Source: Poriferisodalis sp965226645
GTDB taxonomy: Bacteria; Actinomycetota; Acidimicrobiia; Acidimicrobiales; Poriferisodalaceae
Assembly: GCA_965226645.1 (NCBI GenBank)
Contig: CBDDDL010000002.1
Location: 310,001 to 374,000 of the forward strand
DNA: 64,000 nt
Direction: 5' to 3'
Part shown: positions 53,982 to 62,341 of the stretch, one piece after another
Position numbering within the stretch: the first letter of the stretch is position 1
Layout of the letters: the number at the start of each line of letters is the position of its first letter
The notes under the pieces: generated by a model
The model's input: the letters and a program-made list of their open reading frames with translations, nothing else
Databases searched by the model: none
What the model was told of the DNA's origin: nothing
Made by a program: the position numbers and the translations under genes

Positions 53982-54244
53982 TTGGCCGGGGCCTCGGTTG
54001 TCGGCGCCGGGTCGGGCTCGGCGGTCGTTGCGGGAGGCTCAGTGGTCGCGGGCTCGGTCGGCACGGGCGACTGCTGTGCCGCATCGATCTCGTTGGTGTC
54101 CCACGACTGCGCAATTGCCACAGCGATCACGGCGGCTACGACTGCTGCACCGATGACGCTGGCAAGAACGATCTTCCCGCCGGCTCAACCGCCCTTGCTC
54201 GCAGCAGCCTGCACCTGGGACCGCTTCGACTTGTTCCTGCGCAT
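53982..54244 (-). pseudogene. N-terminal fragment of a membrane-anchored Pro/Thr-rich protein, with internal TGA
   Basis: From ATG 54244 the frame reads MRRNKSKRSQVQAAASKGG, then TGA at 54185-54187, then continues in the same frame AGGKIVLASVIGAAVVAAVI, a transmembrane segment, followed by a Pro/Glu/Thr linker (VPTEPATTEPPATTAEPDPA). It is cut at 53982 by the IS30 fragment. This looks like the cytosolic leader, anchor and linker of an extracytoplasmic thioredoxin- or DsbA-like protein, but the catalytic domain is missing. The TGA and truncation both make it dead. Confidence 0.6.
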
Positions 54245-54400
54245 CCTGGCCTCCACCGCGGTCGCGTGCCGCTACCCGCAAAGGCGGCGCATCGTTTCCG
54301 GCATGCTCAGATGAGCGAGCCTACTTGTGGGGTGCCACAGCCAACCGGACAATGACGCTCTCGTCGACGGCCGCAACCCGACCTGCCATGATCGCGAAAC

Positions 54401-55540
54401 GTGACTGACGAACCAAGCTGGACGATTGGAATCGAGGAGGAGTACCTGCTCGTCGACCAACGCAGCGGCGCGCTGGTGCAGACACAACCTTCCGGCTTGA
54501 TCGAGCGGGTCGCGGAGCTTCGCCATGGTCTGGTGAGTCCCGAGTTCTTCAGCTCCCAGCTCGAGATCGGCACCGGCGTGTGCGAGGACATGAAACATCT
54601 ACGCGCCGATGTCGGCCTGCTGCGCCTCGCGGTGACCGAGGCCGCTCACGAGCACGGGCTCGCGCCGATCGCCGCTTCCACACATCCGTTTGCCCACCCG
54701 GACCAACTGCGCATCACCGACAAGGAGCGCTACCAGGCAATGGCTGCGGACCTGCAAGGCGTGTCGCGCCAGATCATCATTTCGGGACTGCATGTCCATG
54801 TCGGCATCGAAGACCCCGAACTGCGCATCGACCTGATGGGCCAGGTGACCTACTTCTTGCCCTACCTGCTGGCGCTGTCCACGTCGTCGCCGTTCTGGCA
54901 GGGATCCGACACGGGCCTGCGGAGCTACCGAACCACGGTCTGCCGAACGCTGCCCCGAACCGGCCTGCCGCCGAGGTTCGACTCGTGGGCCGATTTCAAA
55001 CAGCACGTCGACGTGCTCGTACGAGCCGGTGTCATCGAGGACTCCTCCAAGGTGTGGTGGGACATCCGGCCGTCGGAGCGATACCCCACCTTGGAGATGC
55101 GGGTCACCGACCTCCCGACCAAGATGGAGGACACAGTCGCCATCGCCGCTGCCTACGCCTGCGTGTTGCGCATGCTGTGGCGTCGGCAGGAGCAGAACCA
55201 GCCCTGGCCCGACTTCGGCAACTTCCTGATCGGCGAGAACCTGTGGCGGGCACAGCGCTACGGCATCTCCGACCAATTCGTCGATCTTGCCAGCAGCTCG
55301 CTGGTGCCCTTTGAGCTGGCGGTGGAGCAGATCGTCGAGCTGATACGCCCCGACGCAGAGACGCTCGACTGCGTGACCGAAGTCGAACATCTCCGCACGA
55401 TCTGCACCCGCGGAACCTCAGCAGACCGTCAGCTCGCGACCTACCACGCAGCGCTGGACAACGGCGCCTCCGATGACGAAGCCCTGGCAGCAGTAGTCCA
55501 GATGCTCATCGCGGACACGCTGGCGCCGCCGGAGAACTGA
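54401..55540 (+). CDS. Carboxylate-amine ligase, YbdK/GCS2 type
   Basis: The 379-residue protein starts at GTG 54401. WTIGIEEEYLLVDQRSGALV is the GCS2 N-terminal signature with metal-binding Glu residues. SGLHVHVGIEDPELRIDLMG, STSSPFWQGSDTGLRSYRTT and WDIRPSERYPTLEMRVTDLP follow in family order. These ATP-dependent enzymes make gamma-glutamyl or similar amide bonds; in actinobacteria they can serve ergothioneine- or mycothiol-related routes, though no such genes are near. Complete and monocistronic. Confidence 0.9.
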   Translation: MTDEPSWTIGIEEEYLLVDQRSGALVQTQPSGLIERVAELRHGLVSPEFFSSQLEIGTGVCEDMKHLRADVGLLRLAVTEAAHEHGLAPIAASTHPFAHPDQLRITDKERYQAMAADLQGVSRQIIISGLHVHVGIEDPELRIDLMGQVTYFLPYLLALSTSSPFWQGSDTGLRSYRTTVCRTLPRTGLPPRFDSWADFKQHVDVLVRAGVIEDSSKVWWDIRPSERYPTLEMRVTDLPTKMEDTVAIAAAYACVLRMLWRRQEQNQPWPDFGNFLIGENLWRAQRYGISDQFVDLASSSLVPFELAVEQIVELIRPDAETLDCVTEVEHLRTICTRGTSADRQLATYHAALDNGASDDEALAAVVQMLIADTLAPPEN

Positions 55541-55767
55541 GTCTGCTCACGGCGACCCAGCGAAGCCGGCCGACTCGTGCCCGCCGGAGGCGCTGGGAGA
55601 CGTACTGGGCGCGCTTGGGGCGGGATTTCAGGCTGTCACCGAGTCGCGGCGTAGCTGAAGCAGAACATCTCCCGAACCTCGGCGGCTGGCCACGCCCGAT
55701 ACCCGATCCGCTCCTGACGCCCAAGTACCGCAGTCTTTGACATTGGGCGGTCCGGTAATCTCGGCAC

Positions 55768-56715
55768 ATGGCCGCTCCGGACATTGCTGCTGCCCAGCGT
55801 GCAGCTGAGGAGCTGGTGGGCGCCGACGCTGGCCGGGTTCTGCTGTTCGGCTCGGTAGCCAAGGGCCGCGCCACCGAGCGCAGCGATATCGATCTGGTGG
55901 CGATCTACGACGACTTGGGCGACTACAGCGGACGGGCCAAGCGGCGCTGCGCGCTGGAGTCCAAGGCCAGCGACGCCGCGGGGTGCCCCGTCGACGTGAT
56001 GGTCACCGACGCCCCCGAGTGGGCGGTGCGCACCACCAAGGTGCCGTGCTCGGTCGAGGCGCGCATAGCCGGCCACGCGGTCGAGCTGGCCGACACCGGC
56101 CGTCATCCAGGGATCGACTGGGACAAGGAGATCGGATTGCCTTCCAACCCCACGGGCGAGCTGGCCAGCCTCTTCGAGGACATGTCCAACGCCCTGGCCC
56201 GCCTCACGACCAATCTGCGCCCCAACATTGATGAGATCGACGCTGCTGACGAAGGCGACGATGACGAGCATCACCACCTCGAAGGGGTCCGCTTCGCCGT
56301 AGCGATGGCCGAAGTCCTCGCGGTCGTCGAGTCAGCGGCAAAGATCACCCACATCGTGGCCGTCGGCACAGCGCCAGCGCACAAGCACAACATTGCCGCC
56401 CTGCTCAAGGGCCAGCCCGAATCGGTCCGCTCCGCCTTCGCCACCTTGGCAGGCAGCGCCGTCGACCTGGACCATCTCGACCAGTGGCGGCAAGGATCGA
56501 CCTACGTCGACAACCGACCCGAACTGCCCTCCGAGGACAGCCTGCGAGAGCACTGCACTGCTGCGATGAACATCGCTGCCGTTGCCGCCGAGCAGTGCCG
56601 CCGCCAGGGCATCTCCGGACGTGAGCTCAGCCGCTGGGACCGCCGCGTCTGGCGAGTCTCTGAGGTCCTCGACGGACCGATCCGCCACACAGACGACCGC
56701 GGCATCAGTCTGTGA
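55768..56715 (+). CDS. Fused MNT-type nucleotidyltransferase and HEPN-like protein
   Basis: The 315-residue protein has an N-terminal minimal nucleotidyltransferase: LLFGSVAKGRATERSDIDLV (GS and DxD at 28-29 and 40-42). The C-terminal part (about 130-290) is helical, with NALARLTTNLRPNID, a charged DEGDDDEHHH loop, AHKHNIAAL and REHCTAAMNIAAVAAEQC, resembling HEPN domains (possible R-x-H in REHC). Separate MNT and HEPN genes form antitoxin-toxin pairs in which MntA AMPylates the HEPN RNase. Here both are in one chain. Its stop overlaps a GTG start of a PP2C-like gene. Confidence 0.75.
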   Translation: MAAPDIAAAQRAAEELVGADAGRVLLFGSVAKGRATERSDIDLVAIYDDLGDYSGRAKRRCALESKASDAAGCPVDVMVTDAPEWAVRTTKVPCSVEARIAGHAVELADTGRHPGIDWDKEIGLPSNPTGELASLFEDMSNALARLTTNLRPNIDEIDAADEGDDDEHHHLEGVRFAVAMAEVLAVVESAAKITHIVAVGTAPAHKHNIAALLKGQPESVRSAFATLAGSAVDLDHLDQWRQGSTYVDNRPELPSEDSLREHCTAAMNIAAVAAEQCRRQGISGRELSRWDRRVWRVSEVLDGPIRHTDDRGISL

Positions 56716-57248
56716 CCGACAGCCCCCGCCCCGCCCCGCGGTACCGATCCGGAGCGGCCGTCGAGGACCTTCCTCTTTGGCTGTCGGTCGCGTTCGGGCC
56801 GCAGTACGCCGCGGTCCTCGACGGTGTGTCCAGCCTGCGCCCCTCGATCTAGGGCAGTCTTCTGTCGTCTGGCCTGGCCGCTGTCCGGGCAGTCATCTCC
56901 GCCCTCTGGCACACGCCCACGCACCCCGACGCCACTGCAGGCGAGATCGTGCGGCACATGCACGCAGCCGTGCGCACTATCGACTCGATGGCGTCCGCCG
57001 TCCTCGATCCCGCAGCCGGCCGCATCGACGGCACCCACACCCCCGACGAGCTGATCGAGGTCATCGACATCACCGACGCGCACGAGATCGTCATGGCCAC
57101 CGACGGCTACATCGAGCCACGACGCACCCTCGCAGAGTCCGAAAGCCCCTGGCCGAGCGCATCGCCCGTGACCTGCAAGCAGATCTCCCACTTCGCCTCC
57201 GCGGACAGCTTCTTCGGTCGACGCCGACCCTCGCTGACAGTCATCTGA
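56712..57248 (+). pseudogene. PP2C-like gene with amber codon and frameshift
   Basis: It begins at GTG 56712, overlapping the MNT-HEPN stop. The first part includes LSVAFGPQYAAVLDGVSSL, a PP2C-like first acidic motif. An in-frame TAG lies at 56850-56852; the same frame then continues GSLLSSGLAAVRAVISALWH and HEIVMATDGYIEPRRTLAES, a late PP2C strand. After about 57150 the plausible frame shifts (KPLAERIARDLQADL). Several core PP2C motifs are missing. It was probably a phosphatase-like partner of the MNT-HEPN gene, now decayed. Confidence 0.5.
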
Positions 57249-57724
57249 TGCTCCTTCACGCGTCAGCGAGAACACGATCAGACTTGGTTCATTCCTCGGT
57301 GGATCCTCCGCGGCAAAGTCAGACACAGAACAGAATGTGACTTTCGACATCACAATCGTCGCAGATCAGTGGGCCTTTTTCGCGGACGCGGCAACCCCCA
57401 CCACACCGGTGGATTCAGGCTAAGTTTCACCTCGGGGATGCCTCTCTGAATTGCACACAGCGTGTGTCGACAACACGCATCGTCGCAGATCAGAGGGGCT
57501 TTTCCGCGAACCACCACAGCCCAGCCCACCAGACTCATGAACAATCAGGGCTAATGGTCCGGCGACGTCCCTCCGAGGCGGAGTTGCACCGGACAACACT
57601 CTGGCTTCAACCCGGCGAACGATCGCGGGCATCCCGCTAACGACGCGAGGATGGGCCTCTGTGGTCGTCCAACAGGGCCCGTGCCAAAGCCGGCACGCTC
57701 TCGTTCAAGGTCTCCCAGAGCGTC
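57249..57724. other. Gene-poor stretch with a two-copy repeat and a gene tail
   Basis: No intact gene is present. ATCGTCGCAGATCAGTGGGC (57354 on) and ATCGTCGCAGATCAGAGGGG (57479 on) are the starts of two imperfect copies of about 33 bp spaced by 125 bp; the bases after each (TTCAGGCTAA and ATCAGGGCTAA) are also alike, so a unit of about 125 bp is duplicated. From about 57724 down to 57551 the minus strand has a coding-like tail (CPVQLRLGGTSPDH at its end) that I cannot assign and that is cut by the IS30. Confidence 0.5.
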
Positions 57725-57732
57725 GGCAAGCT

Positions 57733-58749
57733 CTACCGGTGGTTGCAAGTGAGTTGAGTGTAGATGTCGTGTGCTGATGCCCAGTGGTGGAGTCGGCGGG
57801 GCATGTGGTTGAGGTTGTCCTCGATGACCGAGAGCCGCAGCTGCCCGATGTCGAGGCTGGTGCCTTTGGGGAGCCATCGGCGCAGCAGAGCGTTGGTGTG
57901 CTCGTTGGTGGGTCGCTGCCACGGCGAGCGCGGCTCGCAGAAGAACACCTCGATGCCGAGCGCGGCTTCGACGTCGGCCCAGCGGGCCATTTCGCGGCCT
58001 TGGTCCCAGGTGAGGCTGCGCACGAGCGCGGCGGGCTGGCGGCCCAGCGCGGCGGCGACCTGGGCGACGGCCGGCGCGCCGTAGCCGTCGGGCAGCGCTA
58101 CGGTGACCGTGTAGCGGCTGGTGCGCTCAGCGAGCGTGACCGCGGCGGTGAGGTTCGCTTTGCCGACGATGAGGTCGCGGTCCCAGTGGCCGGGCTCCAT
58201 GCGGTCCTCGACATCGTCGGGCCGGTCGGCTACCGGCCGGTATTCCCCCAGCGGGCTGGGCTTTTGGGCCTGCGCGACGCAGCGCGGCCGACGGCGCCGG
58301 GCACGCCGCGGCAGCTTCGCCCAGGCGCCGGCGGGCAGGCCGCTGCGCGGATCGTTCGCGTGGCACGCCCGATAGATCGTCTCCGCGCACACCCTCATGC
58401 CCGCCTCGCGCAGGTCCGCCGCGGTCGCATGCGGGGACCACCTCAGCTTCAGACGCTCATCGACCGCGGCGGCCAGCACCCGATCGACCGCCAGCTTGGG
58501 CGTTCGCTCTCGTCGCGCCCTCGCACACGCCGACGCGTGCGCCCAGCGGGCGTCATAGCCCGCCCGCCCGGCGCAGCGGGCCACCTCGCGATGCACCGTG
58601 GACCGATCACGGCCCAGCCGCTCGCAGCGGGCCACCTCGCGATGCACCGTCCGATCACGCCCAGCCGCTGCGCTGTCCGCGACGCTGCGGCCCGCCCCGA
58701 GCGACGACTCGATGAACACCCGCTCATCCAAACTCAGCCTCGCTGCCAT
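57733..58749 (-). CDS. IS30-family transposase with duplicated HTH segment
   Basis: The 338-residue protein starts at ATG 58749. The N-terminal HTH reads ERVFIESSLGAGRSVAD, followed by two versions of the recognition segment, RTVHREVARC and RSTVHREVARC, where the copy at 53582 has only one. The catalytic DDE/integrase part is intact: GHWDRDLIVGKANLTA (first Asp), LTWDQGREMARW (second Asp) and PWQRPTNEHTNALLRRWLP (Glu). A duplication of about 48 bp at 58572-58672, with a small deletion, causes the change and may weaken end recognition. Confidence 0.88.
   Translation of the reverse strand: MAARLSLDERVFIESSLGAGRSVADSAAAGRDRTVHREVARCERLGRDRSTVHREVARCAGRAGYDARWAHASACARARRERTPKLAVDRVLAAAVDERLKLRWSPHATAADLREAGMRVCAETIYRACHANDPRSGLPAGAWAKLPRRARRRRPRCVAQAQKPSPLGEYRPVADRPDDVEDRMEPGHWDRDLIVGKANLTAAVTLAERTSRYTVTVALPDGYGAPAVAQVAAALGRQPAALVRSLTWDQGREMARWADVEAALGIEVFFCEPRSPWQRPTNEHTNALLRRWLPKGTSLDIGQLRLSVIEDNLNHMPRRLHHWASAHDIYTQLTCNHR
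58572..58672. repeat. Tandem duplication of about 50 bp in the IS30 HTH region
   Basis: CAGCGGGCCACCTCGCGATG occurs twice, at about 58575 and 58626, each followed by CACCGT and a GATCACGGCCCAGCCGCT-like stretch. The partial IS30 at 53582 has a single copy, so the duplication is specific to this element. Confidence 0.85.
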
Positions 58750-58881
58750 ACTGGACACCTCCATCGGTCGGCTGCATGTGTTGGCAACGGCCATCATGAC
58801 CGTTCACTTGCAACCACCGATGGAGTTCGCCGAGGGACTGCACTGCATCGTCACCGCTGAGGGGCCAAGTACGTTTGCGCC

Positions 58882-59754
58882 GTGTACGGCATCGCGGTCA
58901 GCGTCACGGCCTGCCTGCGCGGGGGCACCCGGGTTGACGTGGCCTGGAACCTCGATACTGCCCTCACGCCGCGATTCGACCCGGCGGATGCCGTCGGCAT
59001 CACCCCCGGCGGCGGCAAGCTCGGCACGCTCTTGGGCGGGGCCATTGACAGCCGCCTCATCGAAATTGCCTCAGCAAAGCCGACCAACGGGCGAGTCGTC
59101 GAGATCGAGCTGGACGCCATCGAGAGCCAGGCGGTCGGTGTCGAGACGGGCACGGTCGTCCGCATCCTCGTGGCGCCGGCCGACACGCTCCCCGAAGAGC
59201 TGTGGGATCAGCTGCTCGAACGCCAGCGTGTCACCCTCGTGGCCGAACTCGACGGCGACACGGTCACCGCGAGCACGATCTCGGGCGACGGCACCGCAGA
59301 CAGCTCCGCCGTGTTCGAGCCCGACTCGGTGGCCACGACGTGGAGTCCGCGGCCGACCCTGGTGGTGATGGGATCGGGTCCCATGGCCAACGCGGTGGCG
59401 ACGGCTGGCGACTTCGTGGGCTGCAACGTCGCGCAGTGCAGCGGGCCCGACGCCGCGATCGGCCTAGCCGGTGGCCTGTCGCCGCTCGACGGCATCGTCG
59501 TGATGGGCCATGACATCGAGGGAACCGGCCGCGCGCTGTTGGCGGCGGTGAACTCGCGGGCCGGCTACATCGGCTCGGTGGGTCCGCTTTCGATCCAGGC
59601 GGCGAGGCTCGACTGGCTCGCCTACCAGGGCGTCACCGACACCAACCGGGTTTACGCGCCGGCCGGCATCGACATCGGCGCTCGCACACCGAGCGAAGTC
59701 GCCGTCTCGGTGCTCGCCGAGATGATCGCCGTGCGCAACCAGCCGCCGTCGTGA
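58882..59754 (+). CDS. XdhC/CoxF-family accessory protein
   Basis: The 290-residue protein starts at GTG 58882. Residues 36-60 (ADAVGITPGGGKLGTLLGGA) resemble the XdhC N-terminal region. From about residue 155 a Rossmann domain follows (TLVVMGSGPMANAVATAGDF), then GIVVMGHDIEGTGRALLAAV, YIGSVGPLSIQAARL and VYAPAGIDIGARTPSEVAVS, which match the conserved XdhC C-terminus. XdhC proteins mature the molybdenum cofactor of xanthine- and CO-dehydrogenase-type enzymes. With MoxR and VWA genes downstream this is a cox-type accessory cluster. No catalytic subunit gene is in the window. Confidence 0.82.
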   Translation: MYGIAVSVTACLRGGTRVDVAWNLDTALTPRFDPADAVGITPGGGKLGTLLGGAIDSRLIEIASAKPTNGRVVEIELDAIESQAVGVETGTVVRILVAPADTLPEELWDQLLERQRVTLVAELDGDTVTASTISGDGTADSSAVFEPDSVATTWSPRPTLVVMGSGPMANAVATAGDFVGCNVAQCSGPDAAIGLAGGLSPLDGIVVMGHDIEGTGRALLAAVNSRAGYIGSVGPLSIQAARLDWLAYQGVTDTNRVYAPAGIDIGARTPSEVAVSVLAEMIAVRNQPPS

Positions 59755-59903
59755 GAGGCAGCGCCCAGAGACGCACCTTCGGCTGACGAACTTCTTGTTT
59801 CCCGCTCTTGTTCGCTGCGCTCACGGGCCGCTCGGGCCACGGCTTCGCCTCTGATGGGCTCGAAGATCGAGTTCTGCCGCCTGCGGCTACTATCGGCGCA
59901 GTG

Positions 59904-60182
59904 ATGTCGACGGATCCAATCCTGACGAATACAGACCCGGACGCCGAGCCGCTGCCTGCGGTGGCAGACGTGTGGCAGGGCGCCGACGACGTCGGCCTTG
60001 ACGGTGACTGCAGTCCCACCAAGGTGTGCCGCAACGCACGCGATTTCACCTTCGACGGCTTCGCCGAAGGCGACGAGGATCTCGCCACCTCATGGCAGAG
60101 GCTCCTCGAGCGCGAGGGCAAGTCGTCTCCCGACGGCACGTCGTTACGCGATCTAGTGTTAGGTCCGACCTCGGGAGACTGA
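59904..60182 (+). CDS. Small acidic hypothetical protein in the cox-type cluster
   Basis: The 92-residue protein starts at ATG 59904 (GTG 59901 is also possible). It is acidic and has two cysteines (DGDCSPTKVCRNARDFTFDG). No known domain. It lies between XdhC and MoxR genes on the same strand, 26 bp before the MoxR start, so it is probably co-transcribed. Function unknown. Confidence 0.55.
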   Translation: MSTDPILTNTDPDAEPLPAVADVWQGADDVGLDGDCSPTKVCRNARDFTFDGFAEGDEDLATSWQRLLEREGKSSPDGTSLRDLVLGPTSGD

Positions 60183-60208
60183 GGACCGCGACGACCCGGC
60201 TGCACACG

Positions 60209-61102
60209 GTGAGCGACCAGCCCCGCAACGAGGCGCCAGCAAATGTTGCCGACCTGCAGGCACAGCTGCGTTCGTCCGGCTATCTCGCGAGCCGCGGCCT
60301 GGCCACAACAACCCTGATCGGGTTGCGGCTCGGTCGACCCATCCTGCTTGAGGGCGAGGTCGGCGTCGGCAAGACCGAAATGGCCAAATGCCTCGCCCAC
60401 ATCGGCGGGCGGCAACTCATCCGGCTCCAGTGCTACGAGGGCATCGACACCCACCAGGCCCTGTACGAGTGGGACTACGCACGGCAGATGCTCCATGTCC
60501 GGGCGCTGTCGGAGAGCGAGCTGTCAGATGCCTCGACGGTCAGCGGCCTTTACAGCCCTGGGTTCCTGATCGAACGCCCGCTCCTCGCGGCGATTCGGGC
60601 CGGCAGCGAAGCGGTGCTCCTGATCGACGAAATCGACCGTGCAGATGACGAATTCGAGGCGTTCCTGCTGGAGCTGCTGTCGGATTTCCAGATCACGATT
60701 CCCGAGGTCGGCACCATCGCCGCCGATAGCCGACCGACCGTGGTGCTGACATCGAATCGCACACGGGAACTGCACGATGCCCTGAAGCGACGGTGCCTGT
60801 ATCACTGGATTGGCTATCCCAGCTTCGAAGAAGAAATCGAGATCGTGCGGCTGCGTGCACCCGATGCGGTCGAGGCGCTCGTGCGCAAAGTTGTCGCGGC
60901 GGTCCAGCGACTGCGGGACATGGACTTGGTCAAGCATCCCGGCGTCGCGGAGACGCTGGACTGGGTGGACGCGCTCGGCGTGCTGGGCACCTCCGAATTC
61001 GACGCGGCATCGGCAGCCGACACGCTCGGTGCGGTCATCAAGGATCGCGACGACCTCGAACTTGTCGAAGCCGAACTCGACCGTGTTGTGGCCGATGCCT
61101 GA
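60209..61102 (+). CDS. coxD: MoxR-family AAA+ ATPase (CoxD-like)
   Basis: The 297-residue protein starts at GTG 60209 (VSDQPRNEAP). Walker A is GEVGVGKTEMAK at 49-60, Walker B AVLLIDEIDRADDEFEAFLL, then VVLTSNRTRELHDALKRRCL with sensor 1 and arginine finger. CoxD acts with CoxE in maturing the copper-sulfur-molybdenum site of aerobic CO dehydrogenase; other MoxR-VWA pairs assemble different enzymes. A VWA gene follows through a tandem-repeat junction. The CoxD assignment rests on this order. Confidence 0.82.
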   Translation: MSDQPRNEAPANVADLQAQLRSSGYLASRGLATTTLIGLRLGRPILLEGEVGVGKTEMAKCLAHIGGRQLIRLQCYEGIDTHQALYEWDYARQMLHVRALSESELSDASTVSGLYSPGFLIERPLLAAIRAGSEAVLLIDEIDRADDEFEAFLLELLSDFQITIPEVGTIAADSRPTVVLTSNRTRELHDALKRRCLYHWIGYPSFEEEIEIVRLRAPDAVEALVRKVVAAVQRLRDMDLVKHPGVAETLDWVDALGVLGTSEFDAASAADTLGAVIKDRDDLELVEAELDRVVADA

Positions 61103-61182
61103 CATCGGTGTCGTGCCCGATGCCTGAGACGGGTGTCGAGGCCAATGGCTGATGTCGGAGTCGTTGCCGGTGCCTGAGATGG
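61083..61182. repeat. Four 25-bp tandem repeats spanning a stop-start junction
   Basis: Four units of exactly 25 bp run from 61083 to 61182, each a variant of GTGTCGNGCCNATGCCTGA followed by NNNGG or NNTCG. The first contains the MoxR stop; the third and fourth contain the VWA start region. The copies differ by 5-9 bases, so expansion is not recent. Since 25 is not a multiple of three, each unit presents ATG- and TGA-containing sequence in a new frame. Confidence 0.85.
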
Positions 61183-62336
61183 GTCCCGAAAACGGACACG
61201 AAGCGGGCTCACCGTCAATGGAGATCGTGGCGCGGCTCGTTGGCTTCGGACACGCGCTGAGAGACGAGGGCCTGCCGGTGGGCTCCGACGACGTCGTCGT
61301 CTTCTGCTCAGGAGTCTCCGAGCTCACGCCCTCCGACCTCACCGACGTCTATTGGAGCGGTCGAGCGACGCTCGTGCATCGCCGCGAGCACCTGCCGGTC
61401 TTTGACGAGGTATTCCGCCGCTACTTCATGGGCCTGCCCGCTCCCCGCCCCCCCGAAACCGATCCGCACGAACCGGTCACGACCCAATTGAGCGGCACGC
61501 TGAACGTCCCCGACAGCGAACCTGGCACCCAGGCCGGCGATGACCGACCCATGGTGCTCGGACTGCAGGCATCGAGCGTCGAGATCCAGCGTGGCAAACG
61601 ATTCGCCGACTGCACGCCCGACGAATTGGCAATGCTGCGGCGGATCATGACCCGGATCGGGCTGGAGCCGCCTCGACGTCGTACACGACGGCGGAAACCG
61701 GACCCGTCGGGCTCGCGGCTCGACATCCGGCGCATGGCCCGCGACGCCATGCGGATCAGCCACACCGCACCCGATCTGCGCCACCTGTCTCGAGCACTGA
61801 AACCCCGACCGCTCGTGCTCATCTGTGACGTCTCAGGATCAATGGCCGACTACTCGCGCAACCTGTTGCAATTCGCGTACACGATGCGCCGGGCAGCCCA
61901 CAAAGTCGAGGTCTTCTGTTTCGGCACCCGGCTGACGCGCATCACGCCGGCGCTGGACCGGCGCAGCCCGGACGACGCGTTGAAGCTCGCTGCGGGCCGT
62001 GTACTCGACTGGGACGGCGGCACGCAGATCGGCAAGTCGCTGGAGACCTTCGTTCACAAGTGGGGTCGCAAAGGCCTCAGCCGGGGCGCCACCGTCGTTA
62101 TCTGCTCCGACGGGCTTGACCGCGGCGACCCAGCCGTGCTCGCCGACGCAATGGAACGCCTCAGTCGGCTCTGCCACCGGATCATCTGGATGAACCCACT
62201 CGTCGGCGACGACATCGATGTCCCGCCGAGCACGCTCGCCATGTTGGTCGCGGGTCCGTTCATCGACACCCTCGAATCCGGACACGACCTGGCCAGCCTC
62301 GAGTCCTTCGCCAAAAAGCTGCCTCACATCGGCTGA
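61152..62336 (+). CDS. coxE: VWA-domain protein, CoxE-like
   Basis: The 394-residue protein starts at ATG 61152; in-frame GTG 61170 and ATG 61179 are alternatives within the tandem repeat. Conserved CoxE-type features: VGFGHALRDEGLPVGSDDV at the N-terminus, RRTRRRKPDPSGSRLDIRRM, and a MIDAS metal site DVSGSMADYS at 226-235 followed by EVFCFGTRLTRITPAL. The family partners MoxR ATPases in metalloenzyme activation. It is 5 bp before a small gene in the same transcript. Confidence 0.85.
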   Translation: MSESLPVPEMGPENGHEAGSPSMEIVARLVGFGHALRDEGLPVGSDDVVVFCSGVSELTPSDLTDVYWSGRATLVHRREHLPVFDEVFRRYFMGLPAPRPPETDPHEPVTTQLSGTLNVPDSEPGTQAGDDRPMVLGLQASSVEIQRGKRFADCTPDELAMLRRIMTRIGLEPPRRRTRRRKPDPSGSRLDIRRMARDAMRISHTAPDLRHLSRALKPRPLVLICDVSGSMADYSRNLLQFAYTMRRAAHKVEVFCFGTRLTRITPALDRRSPDDALKLAAGRVLDWDGGTQIGKSLETFVHKWGRKGLSRGATVVICSDGLDRGDPAVLADAMERLSRLCHRIIWMNPLVGDDIDVPPSTLAMLVAGPFIDTLESGHDLASLESFAKKLPHIG

Positions 62337-62341
62337 TCGGT

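Larger units (their letters stand above)
57725..58831 (-). mobile_element. IS30-family insertion sequence, complete
   Basis: Terminal inverted repeats of 28 bp (24 matching) begin GGCAAGCTCTAC at 57725 and GGCGAACTCCAT (minus strand) at 58831; both continue CGGTGGTTGCAAGTGA. The 1107-bp element holds one transposase gene. The same ends occur in the partial copy at 53500. Confidence 0.88.

Noticed and set aside
57354..57511. Two repeats as a minimal CRISPR
   Set aside because: Only two imperfect copies, 125 bp apart with related sequence between them, and no cas gene in the window.
61103..61152. A tiny separate gene within the 25-bp repeat (ATG at unit 2 to TGA in unit 3)
   Set aside because: It would encode only about ten residues made of repeat sequence; more simply a by-product of the repeat.
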